Assembly (NCBI RefSeq): GCF_007997015.1
Contig: NZ_VOSM01000016.1
Span: 1-64,000 of the forward strand
Reading direction: 5' to 3'
From: Lujinxingia vulgaris
GTDB lineage: Bacteria > Myxococcota_A > Bradymonadia > Bradymonadales > Bradymonadaceae
DNA length: 64,000 nt
The translations under genes were made by a program, and so were the position numbers. Shown here piece by piece: positions 36,122 to 46,713 of this stretch. The notes beneath the pieces are model-generated. The model was not told where the DNA came from, searched no databases, and saw nothing but the letters and a program-made list of their open reading frames with translations. Position 1 is the stretch's first letter. The number at the start of each line of letters is the position of its first letter.

Positions 36122-37441
36122 TCAATCTGTATCTGTGTCGAGGTAGGCGCGGTGGCCTTCCTGATCGACGCGGCGGACATGCGCGGTGATGGCCAGGGTG
36201 AGGATGATGAACATCAGGGCTTTGGCGGCGCTGTAGCCGATGACACCGGCGATGGGGGAGCCGAAGACGTAGCCCAGGGCGATGCCGGCGGTGCTTAAGA
36301 CGAGCGCGATGATCTGCCAGCCCAGAAACCAGCGCTGGCGGTTGAGCACCGGCACCAGCGCGCTGGCGGGCACGGCGACGAGCATCGCGAAGAGAAAGAC
36401 CATCAGGTAGCGGGCAAAGTCGCCGGCGCCGGTCCACTCTTCACCTAAGACCAGGCCGAAGAGGGGAGGGCTGATGATGGCGGCGACGATCGCCGGGAGG
36501 ATGCCGGCGCCGAGCAGAATGAGGGTGGTGCGTTTGTGGTCGGGGTAGAGGGGGAGGCCCTGGTTGAGGCGCTCGCTGGCGCGCTGGTAGTAGACCTGGC
36601 GCACGGCGTTGGAGACCAGTGTTACGGGCATCTTCAAGATGAGGTAGGCCACCGAGTAGAGGCCGGCGGTGGCGGCATCGAAGATGATGCCGAAGAGGAG
36701 CACGGGCAGGCCGTTGGTCAGGCCGTTGATCAGCGTGACTGGGGCGTTATAGCGGGGAAAATCGCGGTAGGTGCGCGCGACCTTACGGATGCGCTCGCCA
36801 CTGAAAGCCTCTCGAAGTCGCGAAAAGTCTTCGCGAAGCACCTGGGCCAATAAGACCAGTGAGGCGATGATCTGGCCTGCGGCCTGGCCGGCGACCAGCC
36901 CCAGGGGGCCCAGCGCGGCTACGCCGGCGCCGATCTTGGAGCCGGCGGAGGTGGCCGAGGCGGCGACCTGGGAGATGGAGAGGCGTTTGAATTCTTTTCG
37001 GCGCGAGCACCAGTAGCTCAAGATCTGGAAGACGCCGGTGACGAAGACAAGCGGGGGCACCCACCAGAGCCAGTCGGCGGCGTCGGGCTGGCCCAGGTGT
37101 TCGGCCAGGGGGACGCGGCCCAGGGTGATGGCGATGAGGGTGATGAGGGTGAGCGTGGTCAGAATGGCCAGGCTCAAGGAGAGGAGGTTCGCGGCGTCGT
37201 CGTCTTCGGCGGGCAGCACGATAGCCATGTCGTAGCGAAGCGCGGAGACGCCGGCCAGGATGTTGACCACCGAGTTGAGCATGCCGAGCACGCCGAAGGC
37301 CGCCGGCAGAAAGAGGCGGCTGAGCACCGGGGTGGAGGCCACGGTGATGAGCTGGGCGACGAGCGTGCCACTGGCGAGCAGGGCGACGTTTTTGAAAAAT
37401 GCGCTGCGCACCAGAGTTTTCAGTTTTTCTACGGCAGACAC
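36122..37441 (-). CDS. polysaccharide flippase (Wzx/MATE-like)
   Basis: This is a 439-residue integral membrane protein with about 12 predicted helices and the N-terminal family pattern (NVALLASGTLVAQLITVAS.PVLSRLFLP..FG). That pattern is typical of polysaccharide-biosynthesis flippases, which move undecaprenyl-linked sugars across the inner membrane. Charged residues inside helices and the NAVRQVYYQRASE segment fit the family. It starts with GTG two bases after the stop of the glycosyltransferase gene, so the two are translationally linked. The lack of other capsule genes nearby makes the product polysaccharide unknown. Confidence 0.9.
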   Translation of the reverse strand: MSAVEKLKTLVRSAFFKNVALLASGTLVAQLITVASTPVLSRLFLPAAFGVLGMLNSVVNILAGVSALRYDMAIVLPAEDDDAANLLSLSLAILTTLTLITLIAITLGRVPLAEHLGQPDAADWLWWVPPLVFVTGVFQILSYWCSRRKEFKRLSISQVAASATSAGSKIGAGVAALGPLGLVAGQAAGQIIASLVLLAQVLREDFSRLREAFSGERIRKVARTYRDFPRYNAPVTLINGLTNGLPVLLFGIIFDAATAGLYSVAYLILKMPVTLVSNAVRQVYYQRASERLNQGLPLYPDHKRTTLILLGAGILPAIVAAIISPPLFGLVLGEEWTGAGDFARYLMVFLFAMLVAVPASALVPVLNRQRWFLGWQIIALVLSTAGIALGYVFGSPIAGVIGYSAAKALMFIILTLAITAHVRRVDQEGHRAYLDTDTD

Positions 37442-37443
37442 GC

Positions 37444-38601
37444 TCAGGCTCGAGGCTGGAGAAGTTGGTGGTAGAGCACGTGAAGATCGCGGGCGATGGC
37501 GTCGGGGCTGTAATGGGTGAGCGCGCGGGCTCGGGCGGCTTTTCCGTGGGCGCGGGCCAGCTCGGGCTGAAGGCGGTAGCTGTTCAGCGCGCCGAAGAGG
37601 GCGTGGGCGTCGTCTAAGGGCACGGAGCGGCCGGTTTCTTCGTCGACGATGGCCTCGCGGCAGGGGCCGATGTCGCTGGTGACGCAGGCAAGCTCCATGG
37701 CGGCGGCCTCCAGGAGCACGTTGGGGAAGCCCTCGCGGCGAGTGGGGAGGGTGAGAAGATCGAAGGCCGGGTAGAGCTCGGCGGTGTCGGCGACGAAGCC
37801 GGCGAGGTGGACGTTCGGGTGGTCTTCGAGCGCCTGGCGGGTTTGAGGGCTGAGGGCGTCGCGTTCCTCAAAGGGGCCGACCAGCACAAGGTGGGCTTCG
37901 GGGGCGATGGTCGCAAGTTTATCGAAGGCGCGCCAGAGGGTCTCGATGCCTTTGTCGACGACCAGGCGTCCGACAAAACCGATGACGAAGTCGTCGGGGG
38001 AGAGGCCGAGCTCGGTGCGTTTTTTGGCGCGGTGGTCGGCGTCAAAACGCGCCGGGTTAAAGCGGGTGGTGGCGTCGACGCCCTGGCCGCTGCCGCCGGC
38101 CAGCACGCAGATGCGATCGGGGGGGCAGAGGTTGAGTGAGAGCGCGGTCTGGCGAAGCGCGAAGCCCACGGCGATGGTGTGGTTGGAGAGTCGTGTGGAG
38201 ACGTGTTCGGTGGCGGTGAGCAGGGCGCGTCGCCAGCCGGTGGCCGTCTCCAGGGGAAGGCCGCGCATGTGGTAGATGCGCACGGGGGTGCCGGCGGCAA
38301 ACGCGCCGAGCGTGCCGAGCAGGCCGCCCTTGGGGGTGTGGGCGTGCACGATGTCGGGCTGAAGTCGGCGCAGGGTCTGCCAGAGCTGGCCCAGCGCGCG
38401 CAGGTCTTGCACTGGCGAGATGCGCCGGGGCATCTCGACGGTGTGGATGGTGATGCCGAGCTCCTCTGCCATGCGCGCGACATGGGGGCCCGGGGAGCAG
38501 AGGGCCTCGATGTGCATGCCCTGCGACTTCATGTAGGGGATCTGGGTGCGCAGAAAGCCCAGCGATTCGGCGACGGTCGTGATATGAAGGAGGCGCGTCA
38601 T
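37444..38601 (-). CDS. GT4 family glycosyltransferase
   Basis: This 385-residue glycosyltransferase has the GT-B fold. The N-terminal acceptor domain includes VHAHTPKGGLLGTL (as in capsular GT4 enzymes of the WcaL/PglA kind). The C-terminal nucleotide-sugar domain has GFVGRLVVDKGIETLWRAF, LVGPFEERD and the donor-binding EGFPNVLLEAAA with the conserved E-x7-E. The start at 38601 is used because the sequence upstream has no family similarity and GGAACC precedes it. It is co-transcribed with the flippase gene, implying a shared role in building and exporting a surface glycan. It diverges from the gene at 38731. Confidence 0.92.
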   Translation of the reverse strand: MTRLLHITTVAESLGFLRTQIPYMKSQGMHIEALCSPGPHVARMAEELGITIHTVEMPRRISPVQDLRALGQLWQTLRRLQPDIVHAHTPKGGLLGTLGAFAAGTPVRIYHMRGLPLETATGWRRALLTATEHVSTRLSNHTIAVGFALRQTALSLNLCPPDRICVLAGGSGQGVDATTRFNPARFDADHRAKKRTELGLSPDDFVIGFVGRLVVDKGIETLWRAFDKLATIAPEAHLVLVGPFEERDALSPQTRQALEDHPNVHLAGFVADTAELYPAFDLLTLPTRREGFPNVLLEAAAMELACVTSDIGPCREAIVDEETGRSVPLDDAHALFGALNSYRLQPELARAHGKAARARALTHYSPDAIARDLHVLYHQLLQPRA

Positions 38602-38730
38602 GAGGTTCCGTAAAGACGTGGGCGGAGGAGTTCGGCGTCGTTTTTGCCCAAAAAGCGTTGGTGCCCACTGTGGCTTCGGGTGTCGTAGCAAATTGCAGCT
38701 TAAGGATCGACTGGCGAAGGTGATCGTACG

Positions 38731-39879
38731 ATGGCGACAAGGGTAAGCGCAGCCAGGGGGGAAAACCATTCCAAGGGTGGGCGTGGTGGGCCGGTTGAGG
38801 GGGGCTGGTATGAGGGGGCGTTGCAGGCGATGGCCGGGGGTGTCGATCTCTCGAAGCTGGACGGGCGCGGGGTGGAGCAGGTGCTCTCGCGAGCGCGGCG
38901 TTTCGGGCTTGCGGCGCCGGTTTGCCAGCGCTTGCCGGCGGTGGGGGTGGTGGTAAGAGAGCGGCTTCGGCTTACCGCCCAGATGGCGCTGGTGCGGGAG
39001 GCGACGCTCGAAGTGGCGCGGCTTTTTGGTGGTCTTAAGTGTTTGATTTTGAAGGGGTATCCGCTTGCGTCGGTGCTCTTTGGAGAGGGCTCGCTGGAGC
39101 GGGTGAGTGCTGATGTGGATGTGCTGGTGTTGCCCGGCGATCGCGAGGAGGCCTGCGCGCGGTTGAGGCTGGCGGGGTATGTGCCGGCGGCGGATGAGGC
39201 GCCGCGGGAGTGGGCGTATAATCAGCACGCCTGGCGTCATCACACGACCGGGGTGCTGGTGGAGTTGCACTGGGCGGTGGGGTTTCCAGAACTTCCGCAT
39301 CTGGGGGTGGGGCGGTGTTTGCTGGAGGCCGAGGTGGTGGAGCTGCGCGGGGTGGAGGTGGGGGTGCCGAGCGCGACCTGGGGGATGGTGCAGCTTGCGG
39401 TGCATCTGCAGCAGCATCTGGGCTTTGCCCGGGGGCTGCTCGATCTGGCGGCGTATGTGGATGCGTTTGGGGACGAGGCGACGTTCTTTAAGGAAGTCGA
39501 AGCGTTGGCGCGTGGTTGCGGGGTGTGGGGTGTGGTGAGCTGGGGGCTGCGCGCGCTGGAGGTGTTGGTCGGGCGTAAGGGGGCGTTTGAAGGTTTGGAG
39601 CGAGGGGGGGCGGTGGAGGCGTGGGCGCGCTTAAGCGCGGAGAGCGCGCGGGGATGCCTGACTGGCGAGGCGCCGGGGAGGTGGGGCGGGACGGTGGCGG
39701 CGGTGATGCCGGAGGTGGGATCGGTGCCGGCGATTTTGCTGCGGGCGGCCACGATGCTGGTGCTCGACCGGCCGGCGATGCGGCTGCGCGGCGCGCTCTA
39801 TGCCACGTTGCTGGGGCCGCATGAGGCGGGGCGAGTGTTGAGCAAGGCGGGCCTTGGGAGGTGGCTGGGGCCGGGCTGA
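38731..39879 (+). CDS. nucleotidyltransferase-fold family protein (PF14907-like)
   Basis: This 382-residue protein resembles the uncharacterised nucleotidyltransferase family seen in polysaccharide clusters. LKGYPLASVLFG (about residue 105) is followed 20 residues later by ERVSADVDVLVLPG, where the Asp-x-Asp pair would bind metal, and by NQHAWRHHTTGVLVELHW. The C-terminal half is helical. Divergent placement next to a glycosyltransferase and flippase agrees with a role in surface sugar synthesis, but the substrate is unknown. The first 25 residues look unstructured. Only the family resemblance and the metal motif are visible. Confidence 0.8.
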   Translation: MATRVSAARGENHSKGGRGGPVEGGWYEGALQAMAGGVDLSKLDGRGVEQVLSRARRFGLAAPVCQRLPAVGVVVRERLRLTAQMALVREATLEVARLFGGLKCLILKGYPLASVLFGEGSLERVSADVDVLVLPGDREEACARLRLAGYVPAADEAPREWAYNQHAWRHHTTGVLVELHWAVGFPELPHLGVGRCLLEAEVVELRGVEVGVPSATWGMVQLAVHLQQHLGFARGLLDLAAYVDAFGDEATFFKEVEALARGCGVWGVVSWGLRALEVLVGRKGAFEGLERGGAVEAWARLSAESARGCLTGEAPGRWGGTVAAVMPEVGSVPAILLRAATMLVLDRPAMRLRGALYATLLGPHEAGRVLSKAGLGRWLGPG

Positions 39880-39941
39880 GCGCGCGGATCGTGGCGGGTT
39901 TCTCGGAGCGCAACCCGATCGGTCATGGCCGAGAGGTTCAA

Positions 39942-42038
<2,097 letters not shown>

Positions 42039-42136
42039 GGTCGGAGCTCGTCAGCAGTCTGGGCCGAAGCGGATAACCTGCATTATGGCAGGGATTAAGG
42101 GCCGGGTCGAACTGCGCACGCCAGATGCCCGGCGGA

Positions 42137-42727
42137 TCAGCGACCGAAGAGGGCGCGGTCTTTATAGTCGCGGTACTCGGGGGTCTCTTTGACCGGGGTC
42201 ATCAGGGCTTCGTAGGCCTCGTCGCCGAGGCGTTCTTGAAGGGCCTGCTTAAGTTTGAAGGAGTCGGCCGGGCCGGCAACCGCGTAGAAGTCGACGAGCA
42301 CGCGGGAGGCTGCCTCTTCGCCGTCGCTGTCGCGGTGGGCGATGAGCGTCTCGATGATCGACTGGGGCTTGCTCAGGTCGATGGTGACGCCGCTGGCCGA
42401 GGTGCGCTTTGAGGCGCTCTTTTTGGGAGCGGCGGCCTCCTTTTTGGGCTCTTTTTTCGCGATCTTTTTGGGTTCGCTGGCCGGGGTTTCGCTGGCCTTT
42501 TTGGAGGGGGCTTCGGCCGGCTCCGTGGCTTTTTTGGGGGCCTCATCGGCCGGCTCAGCGACGCTGGAGGAGGTGGAGGCGGGGGTTCCCAGCGCAGAGC
42601 GCAGCAGCTCCAGGGCCATCTCGGAGTAGGTTTTTCCGAGGCGATCGGCCATTGCTTTGACGCCGTCGACGACCTCGACGCCTTCGCGATCACTTGCACG
42701 AACAACGAGCTGCGCTTTGTAAGCCAT
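42137..42727 (-). CDS. Lys/Ala-rich histone-H1-like protein
   Basis: This is a 196-residue protein in three parts. The N-terminal domain of about 50 residues (MAYKAQLVVRASDREGVEVV, with helices) might be a small DNA-binding or dimerisation fold. The middle (about 55-125) is a low-complexity Pro/Ala/Lys/Glu stretch with repeated PKK and SKK steps like a histone H1 tail. The C-terminal helical domain of about 70 residues carries KPQSIIETLIAHRDSDGEEA. GGAG lies nine bases before the ATG. The basic tail suggests a nucleoid-associated role, but no specific family is recognised, and the many Glu residues weaken that idea. Confidence 0.75.
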   Translation of the reverse strand: MAYKAQLVVRASDREGVEVVDGVKAMADRLGKTYSEMALELLRSALGTPASTSSSVAEPADEAPKKATEPAEAPSKKASETPASEPKKIAKKEPKKEAAAPKKSASKRTSASGVTIDLSKPQSIIETLIAHRDSDGEEAASRVLVDFYAVAGPADSFKLKQALQERLGDEAYEALMTPVKETPEYRDYKDRALFGR

Positions 42728-43037
42728 AACTGAGAACTCCATCGGTGTTGCATTAAGATCAAGGGTCAGGCGACCCGGGGGCTGGCGCGGGGGGAAGGGC
42801 GTCGGGGCAAGCCCGCCAACATCTGAACAGAGATGTAGGCACAAAAAATCAGGCGCAAGGTGCCGGACGCACCCCGGGCCCAACATGGCTTATTTACGAC
42901 GCTTTGAGGAATTTGAATAGGGGGGATTGGCGAAGAGATTTTCCAGAGCGCAGGTTGTTGCGCAGGGCGCGTGAATCGATTAAGAAGACTTTTGCCGGAT
43001 TGTTGACGAGCGTGCTCGCCAGCGATCAGCGGCATGT
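42728..43037. other. intergenic region with no recognised feature
   Basis: These 310 bases between the H1-like gene (start 42727, leftward) and the first tRNA (rightward) must hold promoters for both, but I see no convincing -10/-35 pair. The right half (42895-43020) is noticeably less GC-rich. No open frame resembles a protein family. Confidence 0.5.
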
Positions 43038-43111
43038 CGGGGCGTGGCGCAGCCTGGTAGCGCGCCTGCTTTGGGAGCAGGATGTCGCAGGTTCAAATCC
43101 TGCCGCCCCGA
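43038..43111 (+). tRNA. tRNA-Pro (TGG)
   Basis: Acceptor CGGGGCG pairs with CGCCCCG, the D arm is intact, the anticodon stem CCTGC/GCAGG encloses loop TTTGGGA (anticodon TGG), and the T arm GCAGG-TTCAAAT-CCTGC is perfect. CCA is not encoded. Downstream, GGACCCGAA (43116-43124) pairs with TTCGGGTCC (43147-43155), a hairpin between the two tRNAs that may guide processing or reduce readthrough. Confidence 0.97.
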
Positions 43112-43163
43112 CTCCGGACCCGAACTCACCCCGTTACGGGCGTGGCTTCGGGTCCAAACGTTT

Positions 43164-43237
<74 letters not shown>

Positions 43238-43364
43238 TTTTCGATGCCAAGAGCGGGGACGAACATGTCTTGCCCGGGCTGCGCAGGTGTCTAGTATCCC
43301 TTCGCCGCGCCGAACAGGTTGATAATTGCTTTATCATGACGAATGACGATCTCCGGAGGTCGAT

Positions 43365-43664
43365 ATGACACAGTCCAAAGCCCATTCCTCGCCGACCACC
43401 GACGAGAACGTCGAGATGATCGAGATTTACGCCACGGCGAATTTTGCCGAGATGCAGATTCTGACGGACATCTTCGATGAAGAGCAGATCGGGTACTTAA
43501 CCCGGGAGATGGAGATGTCGATGATGCCGGTGCACGTGGGCGGCCACGATGAGGTGCGCCTGGCGGTCGAAAGCGGTCGTGTGGACCAGGCCCGCGGCCT
43601 GATTCAGCAGGCGATCGTCGATGAGGCGATCCCCGGTGACGGGCATTTCATCGAGCAGGATTGA
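43365..43664 (+). CDS. DUF2007 family small protein
   Basis: This 99-residue soluble protein matches DUF2007, a ferredoxin-like alpha-beta fold described as a putative signal-transducing protein. The family pattern runs from VEMIEIYATANFAEMQILTD to DEVRLAVESGRVDQARGLI, near the usual full domain length of about 70 residues. GGAGG seven bases before the ATG fixes the start. Such proteins are often small adaptors; no partner can be named from the neighbourhood, which holds tRNAs upstream and a convergent deacetylase operon downstream. Confidence 0.88.
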   Translation: MTQSKAHSSPTTDENVEMIEIYATANFAEMQILTDIFDEEQIGYLTREMEMSMMPVHVGGHDEVRLAVESGRVDQARGLIQQAIVDEAIPGDGHFIEQD

Positions 43665-43757
43665 AAGCAGCAAGGCGGGGGAAGTTGGCGCGTGGCGCGG
43701 GTCTGAGGGCCTTCGCTGCGCGTTGACGGGGTGCGTAGCTCACAGCAGATCAGCAGA

Positions 43758-44741
43758 TCAGCGGAAAAGTTCGCCGGCTTTTGAGGTGGCGAAGAGCTCA
43801 CGCATCGGCGCCAGAGTGCGCTTTGATGCCATCAGAGAGAGGGTGCGCGCGTAGCGCGCGCGCTTTTTCTGCCAGGGGATGCGCAGGTCGGGCTGGCGAG
43901 CGATGAGCAGGTCGGCGTCGGGCTCGTCGCGGATGTCGTCGGCGTCGATGAAGTCGAGCGCGTGAAACTCCAGATCGAAGTAGGCGGGGAAGGAGGCCTC
44001 GATCAGCGGCCAGAGGCGCTCAAGTCCCGGGGCATCGAGGAGGTGCAGGCTGGTGCCGATCAGCGGGAAGCTGCCGGCGGGGAGCACGGCCACCGGAACC
44101 TCCCAGTAGGTTGAATCGGGGTCGGCGGGCGCGGAGGTCTCGCGTCGCCAGAAGTGTTGCAGGTCGGGGATATAAGGAGAGCGGGGCGCGCGTAGCGCGC
44201 GCACATCGGTGCGATCGCTGCGGCTGGGCTCACCGCGCAGCTCGCGAAAGGCCATCACCGCGGCTTTGGCCACCCAGTAGGGGCCGCAGCCAAAGACCGA
44301 GGCGTCGTAGCGGTGGCCGAGCTTCCGGGAGGTCTGCAGCAGGGGGTTGCTGAGGTTGTAACCGGGCGTGCGAAAACCCACCGGGCGCGGGGCGCCGGTG
44401 GTCTCCACGGCGTCATCGCAGCGCTCGAGCTGGGTGCGGATGACGTCGGGGGAGCGCCGCCGAAGATCGTAGAAGTGATCGTAGGTGTGGTTGGCCAGCT
44501 CGTGGCCCTCGTGATGCGCGCGGGCCGCTAGCTCGCGGTGGGCGTCGTGTTGCAGATCTCGGCCGACGACAAAGAGTGTCGACCGCAGATCGTGCTCTTT
44601 GAAAAGACTCAGAAGACGATCGACGCCGACCCGCCAGGTCAGATCGCCGCGCGCATCCACGGGCTGCTCGGGCAGCCCGTGGATCTGGCGGTAGCAGGAG
44701 AGGGCGTCGAGATCGACCGAGACCGAGGCGCGGGCGCTCAT
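43758..44741 (-). CDS. polysaccharide deacetylase (NodB-like)
   Basis: This 327-residue protein has a NodB-homology domain. Catalytic Asp lies in VSVDLDAL near the start, the metal-binding His pair in ELANHTYDH near residue 100, and the substrate-groove block GFRTPGYN about 140. The long C-terminal half contains a Glu/His-rich block (YFDLEFHALDF) typical of the larger deacetylases acting on lipid-linked or capsule sugars. The gene starts inside the GT2 gene stop (four-base ATGA overlap), so the two are coupled. No signal peptide is present, consistent with action on a cytoplasmic or membrane-bound intermediate. Confidence 0.88.
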   Translation of the reverse strand: MSARASVSVDLDALSCYRQIHGLPEQPVDARGDLTWRVGVDRLLSLFKEHDLRSTLFVVGRDLQHDAHRELAARAHHEGHELANHTYDHFYDLRRRSPDVIRTQLERCDDAVETTGAPRPVGFRTPGYNLSNPLLQTSRKLGHRYDASVFGCGPYWVAKAAVMAFRELRGEPSRSDRTDVRALRAPRSPYIPDLQHFWRRETSAPADPDSTYWEVPVAVLPAGSFPLIGTSLHLLDAPGLERLWPLIEASFPAYFDLEFHALDFIDADDIRDEPDADLLIARQPDLRIPWQKKRARYARTLSLMASKRTLAPMRELFATSKAGELFR

Positions 44742-45478
44742 CGGTTGGTGACGCGGATCACCCAGACCAGGCGGCCCAGGTTCTTGAGCACGTTGGGCAC
44801 GCGGCGCACCAGGTGGATGGAGGGCTGGCGCTTCTCGACGATGTGCACCGGGATCTCGGTCATGCGGAAGTTCATGCGCTCGGCGCGAATCACAAACTCG
44901 CTGGCGAAGAGGTCGCGGTCGACCACGCAGCGGTCGATCACATCGAGCAGGCGCTGGCGGCGGAAGGCTTTGAGCCCGTGGGTGTCGGTGCCGTGGAAGC
45001 CCAGAAAGACGCGGAAGAGGCCGTTGAGCACGCGGGTGGCCAGGCGGCGGAAGGCCGGGCGGTGATCCATGGAGCGATCCAGCGCCTTGCTGCCGACGAT
45101 CAGGTCGTAGCCTTCACCTTCGATCTTCTCCAGCGCGCGGGCGTAGAAGTCGGTGTCGCAGAGATCGATCTCGTCGCAGAGCACGATCTCACCGTGGGCT
45201 TCCATGATGCCGCGGCGCATGGCCAGGCCGTAGTTGGGCTCGTCGCTGTGGAGGATGCGCAGCTGCGGAAAGCGCTCCTGGAGTGATTTGGCCAGGGCGA
45301 CGGTGTTATCCGACGAGCCGTTCTCGCTTAAGATCAGCTCGTAGGTGCGGGAGTTGAGGCGAGGATCGGCGGCGATGTTGGCGGTGAGCTCCTCGACGGA
45401 GGACTCCAGGATGAGCTCCTCGTTGTAGATGGGGATGACAATGGAGAGCTCAACATCGGTGGCTTGCGAGTTCGACAT
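44738..45478 (-). CDS. GT2 family glycosyltransferase
   Basis: This is a GT-A fold enzyme of about 246 residues. LSIVIPIYNEELILESSVEE opens the nucleotide-binding domain, ENGSSDNT and NYGLAMRRGI follow, and the metal-binding acidic pair lies in CDEIDLCD, where the usual DxD is replaced by a DEID-type motif. No membrane helix is present at the end, unlike dolichyl-phosphate mannosyl transferases of the DPMS kind that it resembles in the middle (GSKALDRSMDHRP). It is coupled by a four-base overlap to the deacetylase and follows a small membrane protein, forming a three-gene unit for a modified surface or lipid-linked sugar. A GTG nine bases upstream is an alternative start. Confidence 0.9.
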   Translation of the reverse strand: MSNSQATDVELSIVIPIYNEELILESSVEELTANIAADPRLNSRTYELILSENGSSDNTVALAKSLQERFPQLRILHSDEPNYGLAMRRGIMEAHGEIVLCDEIDLCDTDFYARALEKIEGEGYDLIVGSKALDRSMDHRPAFRRLATRVLNGLFRVFLGFHGTDTHGLKAFRRQRLLDVIDRCVVDRDLFASEFVIRAERMNFRMTEIPVHIVEKRQPSIHLVRRVPNVLKNLGRLVWVIRVTNR

Positions 45479-45509
45479 GGGGCACACAGCTTAAGAGTAG
45501 GGTAGGGGG

Positions 45510-45770
45510 TCAGGAGGCGGAGTCGGAGGTCTGATCGCGGATCCAACGCCAGAGGGTGTAGACGATGCCCGCGTTGATCAGGGCGACGATCGCCGCGAGC
45601 ACAAAGAGGAACATGCCCTCGCCCTCGGGTTGTTTAAGCCCCAGGTAGATGGGGACGCCGGCGGGAAGTAGCATGACGATAAGGCCGCCGATAAGCGCGC
45701 CACGACCGACCGTTGGCGAGGTCGCGTTGCTTTGAGCTTCGGGCGGTGTTTGAGGAGGCGTATCAGACAT
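45510..45770 (-). CDS. small two-TM membrane protein
   Basis: This 86-residue protein has a Pro/Ser/Thr-rich N-terminus of about 25 residues, then two membrane helices (ALIGGLIVMLLPAGVPIYLGL and MFLFVLAAIVALINAGIVYTL) joined by the short loop KQPEGEG. The ATG at 45770 is chosen because upstream sequence in frame is low-complexity and there is no better ribosome site. It is 31 bases ahead of the GT2 gene and probably co-transcribed with it. Its role is unknown; it could anchor the sugar-modifying enzymes to the membrane. Confidence 0.7.
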   Translation of the reverse strand: MSDTPPQTPPEAQSNATSPTVGRGALIGGLIVMLLPAGVPIYLGLKQPEGEGMFLFVLAAIVALINAGIVYTLWRWIRDQTSDSAS

Positions 45771-46093
45771 CGGGTGCCTTTTTAAGAGGTCCAGCGGCGG
45801 CGCAGGATAACGATTGTGCCGGGGCGTCGCAACGCCACCGTTTTGAGCAGGCGTTGTTTGCGCGATGCGCCCCCGGCTGGCGAGGCCCGGAGCTGTCGTC
45901 GAGGTCGCGTCTGCTGCATGGAGCGCATGCCTGGGCGGCGTTGCAATGCCCCGGCGATGCGATAGCATCTTCGGGGTGTTGCGCCTCGCCAGCGTCACGC
46001 TTCGCGTTGCATCCGTCGCCGTCGCGTTTTGCTCCGGGCGTAGTAAGTCTTAACCCGTCGAAAGTCGAGCCTTTTTCAGCCCCTCAGACGTCC

Positions 46094-46561
46094 TTGAAAT
46101 CAGAACCGAAAGAGCACACGCGCGAGGATGTGGAGGCGGCAGCTTACCGTTTTCTGGCGCGCCGCGATCATGCCTGCGGGGAGCTTCGCCAGAAGTTGGG
46201 TCGCTACGACTTTGAGGAGGCGCTGGTCGAAGAGGTGCTCTCGGAGCTTGTGGATCGGGGTTACCTCGATGATGAGCGTTTTGCCGAGACCCAGGGGCAG
46301 GCGCTGGCGCGTAAGGGCTGGGGGCCGGCGCAGATCGCCCATCGCCTGCGCCAGCGCGGGGTGGATTCGGTGCATATCGACGCGGTGCTCGACCTGGTGG
46401 AGGCCGAGACGAGCTGGACGGTGCGGGCCTCGGAGTATTTGCGCGGGAAGTTTGGGGCGCCCGGGCAGTTGGATGAACGCACGCAGCGGCGCGCCTTTCG
46501 CCATATGGTCTACCGCGGCTATGCGCCCGGAGTGGTGCGGCGGCTGCTTTTTGACGCTTGA
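46094..46561 (+). CDS. recX: RecX family regulator of RecA
   Basis: This protein of about 155 residues has the RecX three-helix repeats: AAAYRFLARRDHACGELRQKL, then VEEVLSELVDRGYLDDERFAE, then WGPAQIAHRLRQRGV, and a last repeat ending RHMVYRGYAPGVVRRLL. RecX binds RecA filaments and limits recombination and the SOS response. No recA is nearby. The start is uncertain: the frame is open far upstream without a good ATG, and I use a TTG at 46094 because the family-like part begins about 17 residues later. Start codons further upstream are possible. Confidence 0.85.
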   Translation: MKSEPKEHTREDVEAAAYRFLARRDHACGELRQKLGRYDFEEALVEEVLSELVDRGYLDDERFAETQGQALARKGWGPAQIAHRLRQRGVDSVHIDAVLDLVEAETSWTVRASEYLRGKFGAPGQLDERTQRRAFRHMVYRGYAPGVVRRLLFDA

Positions 46562-46713
46562 GCGAGCGCGCGCGCCGGACTATGCCGGGCGCTCCCGCGT
46601 TGCGTCGTCTGCCTGGACGGCGCGAGGTTGGGAGTTGAGGGCGGCGCGCGCTGCGCCGCCGAGGTTGTTTCTGGAGGCCCCCAAAGCCTTCGCTTGAGAC
46701 GTAGGACCCCACG

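Noticed and set aside
36122-39879. Complete capsule or O-antigen biosynthesis cluster
   Set aside because: Only a flippase, one glycosyltransferase and a nucleotidyltransferase-fold gene are present; no polymerase, sugar-nucleotide genes or export machinery.
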